Below are positions 56,635 to 64,000 of a stretch of 64,000 nucleotides of DNA, piece by piece. Both the position numbers and the translations under genes were made by a program. The notes under the pieces are model-generated. The model was not told where the DNA came from and did not search any database. It saw only the letters and a list, made by a program, of their open reading frames with translations. The stretch comes from Portulaca oleracea (taxonomy: Eukaryota > Streptophyta > Magnoliopsida > Caryophyllales > Portulacaceae). Each line of letters begins with the position of its first letter. Position 1 is the first letter of the stretch. The stretch covers positions 27,069,179-27,133,178 of the forward strand of contig CM055893.1 of the NCBI GenBank assembly GCA_029582165.1, read 5' to 3'.

Positions 56635-57685
56635 TAAGGCAAGTCCTGGCCAGCACAGCCATCCATCCCACCAGCATTGGCCATTCAGGTCAAATCCAGT
56701 TCCCAACAAAACCAGTCCAACCAGGCATCTTTCGCAATTTTGTATATCTGGATTGAATGAGAATCAGCCAAGGGTCCCTAGGAGATTTTTGTTTTTTGAC
56801 ATGAAATTTTAAAGTTCCAAGCAAGTTCCAGCATGTTCAAGCAAGGAGGCATTAAGTTGCAAGCTTCAGAACAAGCAACCCTGCAATGGTTGTTTGTTAT
56901 CAGTTTTTCCAGAACTTCAGTTCTGAGGCTAAGTTATTTTGTTCAGCTACAATGAGGGTTATTTAAGTCTTTCCCTACCTTCCTTAAGCTGTTGAGATTA
57001 CATCCAGCTTAGGAAAGGCCCGAGAAAGTTACTGAGGTCACTTAGAATTACCCTCTCAGCTAGGAAAGGTTCTGATTGGTCAGAATTGCCAACATTTATG
57101 GTTTTGGTCCAATCAGAAGGCAGCTTTGTTTTTCCTTTTATTTTTCAATGTATCCGGTTTGTATTAGTTAGTATATGTTGTAATTTGATGTATTTGGTTT
57201 AGTTCAACAACCAGATTAGAAGGGAGATTAGTAGGACACTTTAATTAAGTGCCTCTATTCAAACTGTTTAGAATTAGCTATATACAGGGATGTATCTAGC
57301 AGCTTGCAAACTAATCAGTGATATTTTCAATAGCATTTTAAGTGCCTTAGTTGAGCCTCTCGTTTGTGAGTGTTAGCAAACTCTCGTTTGTGTTGAATCT
57401 ACTTCAGTATCTAGGAGTTGGCATTCCTAGTGGTGTGTGTAGAGCTTACTTGCTTCAGTGGTGGTATCTGCTGAGGTAACTAAGTCCTTTGCCCTTGTGT
57501 TTATTCTGTGGTGTGCCTGTATCAGAGTGAATGCAAGCCTATCCATTTATTTCCTTGTTGGGTTGTCATTTATTCCAGCTAATTGTTTCCAATTAGCTTT
57601 GTTTTAAACAATTAACATTGTGTGTGAGAACCTGTGTGGTGTACTATGAGGTCAAACTCTGATCTTTGTAACCTTGCATACATCA
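56340..57685 (+). repeat. Gypsy 3' LTR
   Basis: 1346 bp; the purine-rich AGGGAGGA precedes it and the GATAA duplication follows. Confidence 0.92.
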
Positions 57686-57700
57686 GATAAGGTAAAACAA

Positions 57701-57993
57701 GGCCCCGTTCTTTTATGCGGTAACTTGCGGTGCGACACCGCATCACACCGCACTACTCAATATTATACAACACTTCACCACACTCCACCAAAGTTTACCC
57801 CAATCATTACCAAAATATCTTCTTAATTTTTCTCTCTCCTCACTTTTCTCCTCTACTTTTTACATTCTCTCTGCTCACCTACCCCACCTACCACAACTCC
57901 CACCACAACTCACCACACTTCACCACACTTTTTTAAGTTCCACCGCACCGCACCATTACCACACCGCACTGCACCGTAAAAAAGAACCGAGCC
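57701..57993. mobile_element. MITE, GTTCTTTTATACGG family, copy 5
   Basis: Ends GGCCCCGTTCTTTTATGCGG and CCGTAAAAAAGAACCGAGCC; flanks CAA and TAA. It sits 10 bp beyond the Gypsy target duplication. Confidence 0.8.
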
Positions 57994-58031
57994 TAAGAAA
58001 AAATAGATAAGCTAAGTGAAAATTGGCAAGG

Positions 58032-58229
58032 TGTAATGCCCCGGCCCCTCCCGGGCCACGGACATTACCGGAAACGATTTCATGGATTGTTGACTGGCCC
58101 CACAAATCACCACGAGTCTTTCCAGCATGTTTCATCCTCGCTCACACGCTGCTTGGGAAAAAATTAAGCCAAACACGCTTAACTGAGGAGTTCCCAACGG
58201 ATGACCTACCATAAAAGAAGGTGCACCTT
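58032..58229 (-). repeat. Inverted Cassandra LTR, 3' part, lacking most of the 5S box
   Basis: The reverse complement matches 59720-59946 (TTCTTTTATGGTAG, CATCCGTTGGGAACTCC, AGTTAAGCGTG, GTGATTTGTGGGGCCA, CGTTTCCGGTAATGTCCGTGG). The part between GTTAAGCGTG and CAGCGTGTGAGC is shortened, losing the internal 5S promoter. Confidence 0.8.
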
Positions 58230-59050
58230 TGTTCGGTCTCGTTCCGAGCCAAATTTTATATCTTTTATAGGGAGTCTTGCTTGTTTTAGCCCCGGTTTTA
58301 TATATTAGATATGATAATTTTGTGTTCTGTAGGAAAATAAAGAGTTAGAAGGAAACTGGGCTTAATTGAAGGGTTTTAGGGAATCCTAAAGGGATTTCCC
58401 GAGCCGACCTGAGTAAACCCGAGCCGAGAACTGAGGCAAGACCGAACCGGGAAACCCTTGTCAAGCTTGGCGCAAAATAGGGGAAAGAAGACAGAGGTAT
58501 GTCGCGCCCGGGTTACCCATTGTCGCACCCGTGACAAGCCGCCGCGTCGCTGCCAAGCATCGCACTGCATAAGGGTCGCTGGCGATCTGATCGCCGCGCG
58601 ACCGGCACACATAAGAAGGGAAAGGTCATGACAGAGACCGGTCGCGCCTTCTACGGACACTGTCGCGCCCGCGACCGAGTGCGATAGCGCTTGCGACCAC
58701 CGATGGGAAGCTGACGGTGCAAAAGGAGCAGAGCCTGGTCGCGCCTGCGACCAAGGCTGTCACGCCCGCGACCGTCGATTTCTGCAGAACAAAACGCGCG
58801 GCGCTGCTGTGTTATTTTTAGGGATTTGGGTTGTATTTTTCCTTCTTCTATAAATACCCAAATGTAATTCAACATATCTATCTTAGCTTTTGAGTAGTTT
58901 TAGGGTAGAGTTAGGTTAGATTAGGTTTATTGCTTTCTTTAATCTTGCTTTAATCCTTTAATTTTCTTCAAGTTTTCTTTGATTTCTTGCATTTGTATTC
59001 AAACTTTCTTCAAGTTTTCTCAATTCAAGCAAGTTTCCATTAAAGTTTTA

Positions 59051-59109
<59 letters not shown>

Positions 59110-59587
59110 CCCTTTCAATTGCCATTGATGTCTTGTTTTCAAGCTTTCTAGTGATAGCCACAATCAATCCACTTTTAGTGAGGAGGAGGGTCAAGGGTTA
59201 CCAATTCTACTTTCTAGTGAGAATTTGGGGATCCTTGGTAATCCAATCTACAATTTCTTGTTTGTTCGGGGGAAATCCAAGTGTAGATTGAAGAATTAGT
59301 GAAGATTTGTTCATCAAAGGTATAATTTCCTGTCCCAATTTCATTGTTCATTCTAGTTTTTTATTCATTGCTCTTAATTACTTTCTTGATTTCATGCTTT
59401 ATTTTATGTTTTTATTGCTTTCTTGAATCCATGTCTAAATTAGCTTAATAGCTTTATTTACATAATTTACTGCTTTCCGCACTGAGAAAACCCTAATGCA
59501 AACCGATTTCCTTGTCAAGCCTAACACCCATCCCTGCGAATTCGACAACCCTTACTCTATAAAAACCCAAAAATACGCAACCGAACA
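58230..59587 (+). mobile_element. Solo LTR (unidentified family) inside the Cassandra LTR
   Basis: Bounded by TGTTCGGT and ACCGAACA, with near-identical 5 bp flanks ACCTT (58225-58229) and ATCTT (59588-59592). A TATA box (CTATAAATACCC, about 58848) and a (CT)n run are inside. Excising it restores the Cassandra LTR sequence. Orientation inferred from the TATA box. Confidence 0.72.
59055..59108. repeat. (CT)n microsatellite
   Basis: About 50 bp CT run inside the solo LTR. Confidence 0.9.
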
Positions 59588-59590
59588 ATC

Positions 59591-59720
59591 TTGGTGATAT
59601 AATTAGTCATTTCAATCATGTTAAGCCACACTTTAACCACATATCTGGGGTATTGTAATACCCCAGATATGTGGTTAAAGTGTGGCTTAACATGATTGAA
59701 ATGACTAATTATATCACCAA
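59591..59720. repeat. Near-perfect 130 bp palindrome (LTR head-to-head junction)
   Basis: It is centred on GGGGTATTGTAATACCCC; each arm (about 62 bp) is the 5' end of a Cassandra LTR in opposite orientation. Confidence 0.92.
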
Positions 59721-59946
59721 GGTGCACCTTCTTTTATGGTAGCTCATCCGTTGGGAACTCCTCAGTTAAGCGTGCTTGGCTGGGAGTAGTCTCAGGATGG
59801 GTGACCTCATGGGAAGTTTTCCCAGGCAGCGTGTGAGCGAGGACGAAGCACCCTGGAAAGACTTGTGGTGATTTGTGGGGCCAATCAGTAATCCTTGAAG
59901 TCGTTTCCGGTAATGTCCGTGGCACGGGAGGGGCTGGGGCGTTACA
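59654..59946 (+). repeat. Direct Cassandra-type LTR
   Basis: 293 bp from TGTAATACCCC to GGGGCGTTACA, directly before a primer-binding site. Contains the 5S-like block. Confidence 0.82.
59721..59832 (+). other. 5S rRNA-derived sequence within the LTR
   Basis: AACTCC, AGTTAAGCGTGCTTGG (box A region), GGATGGGTGACCTC (box C region) and GGGAAG appear in the order and spacing of plant 5S rRNA; the 5' third is diverged. Known in Cassandra TRIMs, where it supplies an RNA polymerase III promoter. It is not a functional 5S gene. Confidence 0.85.
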
Positions 59947-59949
59947 GAA

Positions 59950-59961
59950 TGGTATCAGAGC
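59950..59961 (+). other. Primer-binding site of Cassandra-type element
   Basis: TGGTATCAGAGC three bases after the LTR end. Confidence 0.85.
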
Positions 59962-60341
59962 TCTGGGTTACGACCTGGTAGGTCCTAAGTGTCTATTAGG
60001 TTTTAGTTAGAGCTTAGGATGTTGCGTTCGGAGTGATGAGTGTATACTGGGGATGAGAATTAGAAGTGAGGATGACGTGATTAGAAGTTGTTATTTATGT
60101 TGTGTTCCTTTTCTAAAGACTTGAAGTTAGTGTTGAGTTTTATTTCTAAGTTTTGAGGTTGTTTAGTTGGCTTACAGTTGAACAGTTGTAGTTCTTTCCT
60201 TTCTCGCCTTGTATTCCTTCGGGGATACGACAGTGATGCCCAGTTGAAAAGAAAAAAAAAAGAGACTTCCACTGAGTTTTCCGTTAACGTTAGTTTGACT
60301 TTGACTTTTTCATAATTGAATTTTCGGGGCATTACACAAGG

Positions 60342-61500
60342 TAAGTAAAACTTTACTTATATCATAATTTTATGTTGTGGTACCTGATCAACTGAATAAG
60401 GTATTCTATTAGATAATGTAATCAACAAGTTAGCTCCCTAGAAACAAGGTTTTGAAGGTTGAAGATGGGTAGCTTCATACTTCCTGATTCCTAGCTTGCT
60501 CTTTGAGCTCCACTAGCAAAGTTTGAAAGGAAGCAGCCAAATACTCTTAATTCTTTCTTTTTTCCACTTATGTTATCGTACACTTTTTAGTCTTTTTTTT
60601 TCGCCTCAAAATACCTGTGTTAGAAATTCAACACGAGGGAGGACATAGATGTGGCCACTCTACACTCCATTTTTCAAAAAAATGTAAGAAGTTTTCAAAA
60701 CATAGTCTAGTCTAGCACAACTCCCATGTCAAATCCTTTACACTTTGATATGGGTATAACCGAGTGTATGCATCATACATTCTGATTGGGGGATGGACCA
60801 ATGTCACAATGAGAAGGGTTAACAACTTGTGCAATTGTCTTTTGTGTAATTGCTTTAGAAGTTTAAATTTGACGGTTAAGTATTACGTATGAATCAGTAT
60901 GTAATAAGAAATTGAGCCCTCAATTGAATAAGGAACAACCCTACATGGCTATAGACACTGGGTTTTGGTACGTAACTATATAGCATATCTATATAAGTAC
61001 AATGCGGAAATAAAGAAGAAGAAGCCTAAAAATAAAGCTTAAATACATGCGCTTTACATGTACATTACTCTCTTAAAGCCACATGCATGATCACATGTAA
61101 GGTTAGCTAGCTGCATGTACACTTTTACGTAAAGAATCAAGCCATGCAAGCCATGCAAAGCCATATAAACACATGCAAGGAGGTCACAAGCTCGAAACCT
61201 CACAAAGGCACTCAAAAACACCTCAATAAGCTTGCAAAGAATGGTATTACGGTATAGTGTGAAACACCACTTCCCAAGGTGGATGTATTCCCACTTCACC
61301 GTCCAAGCATGCATGGACGAGATCAAATAAATCCTCCCCCCCTCTAAAGGCCGATCAGACTTTAGCTTAGTCCATACGTAGGTTAATTCACCATGAGCTG
61401 CCGCCCACCCAAGAACACCCCCCTTTGATGCCTAGGAGTCTGTTCCAGTTGACCTCCGATTGCATGGGTGAATGTATGTGCATATGTGTTCATGAATCTC
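60342..61500. other. Intergenic or retrotransposon-derived, no gene
   Basis: No convincing coding region. It may include the upstream part of the putative LTR that follows. Confidence 0.35.
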
Positions 61501-62711
61501 TATTTCCTCCTTCAGCTATAAATACTACTCCTCTCAAAGCCAAACTCACTCCATCATTCAATCATTCACTACCTCATTCTTTCACTCAAACTCACCAACT
61601 CATTCACTCATTCTTCCCCCTACACTACTATTCTCTCATTCTAATATCTACTAATCTCTATTCTAGTATCATTCTATCGTCTTTTTCTATCACCTTTCCA
61701 CCACTTCATTACCCTCCTAATCTCCACTTCTTCATCCCCTTTAAACATCTAATCCATACTCTTATCCCATGTTCCCTTATCCCTACATAAATCTCCCATA
61801 AAACCTCCCTAAAACAGCACAAAACTATCCTAAAAAACCTACAAAAAGTATCCTTTTCCCTACCCTTTCCATACTCTCTTTCTATACCGTTTTGGCATAT
61901 TGAGAGGAGGCACCTAAGGTCACCACAAGGAGAACTTTTGAGCAACTTCAAGGCTAGGAAAGGCTTCTTCTTCAACAAGCACAATGTAAGCTTTAAGTGT
62001 TTTCCTTTCATGTAAATAAGTGTTGTATATGTACCTTATCTTTCTTACAATTCATGGTGCTTGATCAATGAAATAATTCTATAAAGTTCTTATTTATCTC
62101 CCTTCCAAACTTTATCAAAAGCACATTTATAACTTTTAGTAAAGTATTTCCTTTGGTGAGAGGCGAACTCTTTAGGTTCCTCATACCTTTCGAGTTCGTA
62201 GCCTTACCCCCGGATCCTTTCTTAGGTTTCGCAGGCGGAGTTTTCTTTGTTTTCTTTTCGATTTTGTCTTGGATTTTCCCTTAAAAAAGTCGGGTGGCGA
62301 CTCCTTTTCGAAACAAAATACATCGGGTTGCATAAACTATGGTAAGACATGGTTTTACAATGTGCCGATGCAACATTAGGGTTTTCTTTGTATATTTCCA
62401 AATAATATTTGCTTAAATTGCTTTCCTCCGAGCCCAACATCTTATTAGCCTATTGAATTGAATTTATAAGAGTTTGGAGTAACTGGATGTTCACTCTTGT
62501 AGGTTCAATTCAATTACTCATAAAATGCACAAAGTAAAGGGAAAGGAATTTTACAACGTGTTACTCTTGAAATGTGCGATTAATTCCTTCTAGGTTTTTT
62601 TTAAAAGTTTAAACCCCAGCACAAACCTCCAAACCCCAATCCCGTGGGCATTCAAGAAGTATGAACAATGAGGAAAAATGTCCACATGATTTTTGACGAC
62701 TTCACTGGGGA
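61500..62711 (+). mobile_element. Putative Tat/Ogre-type LTR end and primer site
   Basis: TATA box CTATAAATACT at about 61517, GGGTGGCGACTCC at about 62293, and TGACGACTTCACTGGGGA at 62694-62711, close to the TGGCGACTC..CTGGGGA primer site of Tat/Ogre-type Ty3 elements. The LTR start was not located. Confidence 0.35.
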
Positions 62712-64000
62712 GTTTGTTAAAGTGGGTAAAACTTGAAAGAAGTTTAATGCGCTTTAAAATTTTTGGAAGGAAAATAAATGTTTACTTTATATTATTAAGT
62801 CATTCCCTTTTAGGCATAAATGCATTGTATATACCGAGCCACTCCCTTGATATGTAATATGTTGTAGGAGCACGTCAAGCGGCGGTTTATGTTTTCTTTT
62901 TTAAACCACAAAAATAACCCATGGGATGCCGGACCGACTATACTCGCTTGGTGCATTTACACCGATCGAGCCTTAGTCACCACATCCACTCATGCATTAC
63001 TCTACGAGGTCTCCACTCGAGCCTCCAAGAGCACCACCCCACATATTCAAGTTGAATTCACAACAAGAATGCACTGGGGTGAGTACATGAGCCGATAAAC
63101 CTTATCCAGCCAATAAACCCTTTTGTACATAGAGCCTTAGTTTAGGGTACCCTTGTTCATATGTATGCTATGTGCTATGTGTTTCTTTGGTTGTAAAAGA
63201 GTCGACTCAAGTTGAGGGATATTTTCCTAGTCCATGTATTAATCATTGGGCTAAGAAGAGTCATGTTTATCAACTAAGCTAATTAACCTCAAAAATCATG
63301 GTTAACCCAGTGATTGGGCCCATCTATCTAAAAAGGTTAATTATCTTGGTTCACAAAGTAAACTCAACTCGCCTTTGATGGTTCTACATGGCCCTTTACA
63401 AACATTCTCTTAACAAAAGGTCCAAAAAACCTGACTAAAGTCGAAACAAAGTCAGTGGATAAAGTCTTAGACTACGTAATAATCACCGGGTTTGAGTAAA
63501 TTAATTTATCGAATTAATTATTGAGTCCATCATATTATGGTCGGCCCGTGGGTAGGCCCAACCATATTGGATTTGGCAATCCATAAATTAATTACAAGTC
63601 GCCCGTTGTTGGTTTTATCCAATCCTTTACAGTATCCACTTTCTTGAGAAAATAAAATAAAAGTGTAGAAAGTGTAGACTTTCAGTCTTGTCGATCATTA
63701 TTATAGTCCGCGTAATAGTCAGTATGGCTCGAGTTGGTCTGAGTAGGTAGTCCAAGTTACGGATTCTCCTTAAAATGGTTGACTTGTGGATTGGGCCCAT
63801 CCGAATTGAGAAACACTGACTTGTGCTTCCTTACTTAGACGTGATTCGCCATGTTTGGCTTTATTTGACCCTTTATAATGATCAAATGTCCTTAGGTTCA
63901 TATAGAGTTAGGTAATGCAGACCGTGTCCAGGGTGAGTCAACTTCTGGAGTCGGCATATAGGTTATGCATCTTAGGTGGTCTCATATAGGTCAGTTAAGT
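62712..64000 (+). other. Possible leader of the same element, no recognised gene
   Basis: Only short open frames; none shows a known motif. The window ends inside this region. Confidence 0.3.

Larger units (their letters stand above)
50500..57685 (+). mobile_element. Ty3/Gypsy LTR retrotransposon, complete but decayed
   Basis: LTRs at 50500-51839 and 56340-57685, starting TGATGGAGACC and ending TTGCATASATCA. Target duplication GATAA at 50495-50499 and 57686-57690. The primer site TTGGTATCACAG follows the 5' LTR. Order gag, protease, RT, RNase H, integrase (plus strand) defines Ty3/Gypsy. Several stops and frameshifts make it non-autonomous. Confidence 0.95.
58032..60336. mobile_element. Rearranged Cassandra-type (5S-containing) retroelement
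   Basis: Ends TGTAATGCCCCG and CGGGGCATTACA, flanked by a perfect 5 bp duplication CAAGG (58027-58031, 60337-60341). Inside are one Cassandra-type LTR in inverted orientation (58032-58229 plus 59588-59654, split by a solo LTR) and one in direct orientation (59654-59946), meeting head to head, followed by a primer site and about 375 bp of non-coding sequence. The 5S-like LTR defines the family. Confidence 0.75.

Noticed and set aside
59721..59832. Functional 5S rRNA gene
   Set aside because: The 5' third is diverged, no spacer array is present, and it sits inside an LTR next to a primer-binding site, as in Cassandra elements.
61425..61790. 121-codon frame as a gene
   Set aside because: It is low-complexity H/S/L/T sequence from CATTC/TCACT repeats just after a TATA box, more like an LTR leader.

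Overview
This is a stretch of plant nuclear DNA, most likely eudicot. Introns are spliced at GT/AG, three genes are recognisably plant (an SNX2-type sorting nexin, a PRA1-family protein and an EXO70B1-type exocyst subunit), and the rest is dense, nested plant transposons. No organelle, bacterial or viral genes were seen. I could not fix the species.

Layout. 1-9244: tandem array of about seven 1.26-1.29 kb units, each one Copia-type LTR plus about 0.4 kb of internal DNA keeping only the primer-binding site and polypurine tract. 9245-10348: relics of a Ty3 protease and a Copia RNase H. 10349-18303: a CACTA (En/Spm) element with TAA target duplication, inserted in that Copia RNase H, which resumes at 18304. 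It holds a broken TNPA-like gene, a 58-60 bp minisatellite, three long hairpins and 136 bp repeats. About 18699-25450: a MULE with a transposase joined to an OTU cysteine protease (plus strand) and a broken plant-mobile-domain gene (minus strand). 25763-33378: SNX2-like gene, five exons, with MITEs in intron 3 and a complete TRIM in intron 4. 33987-34640: PRA1 gene, convergent. 35190-37614: MITE cluster. 37809-42958: complete but decayed Copia (TSD TTAAT). 43750-44912: two more MITEs. 45598-47451: EXO70B1-like gene. 49127-50164: 5'-truncated LINE with a 16 bp TSD. 50500-57685: complete but decayed Ty3/Gypsy (TSD GATAA). 58032-60336: rearranged Cassandra-type element whose LTR carries a 5S rRNA-like sequence, with head-to-head LTRs and a solo LTR of another family inside. 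60342-64000: no recognisable gene; probably the LTR and leader of a Tat/Ogre-type Ty3 element.

The three host genes all belong to endomembrane traffic (retromer-type sorting, Rab/prenyl acceptor, exocyst tethering), but they lie on different strands with transposons between them and nothing shows joint control. The transposon part is a layered record of insertions, many datable in order because target duplications and interrupted reading frames are still readable.

The most notable items are the LTR/PBS/PPT-only tandem array, the MULE transposase-OTU fusion, the run of long hairpins inside the CACTA element, and the head-to-head Cassandra LTRs. A caution: differences between repeat copies concentrate at CAG/CTG/CCG sites and look partly like consensus errors at CHG-methylated cytosines, so single-base frameshifts inside transposons should be read with care.
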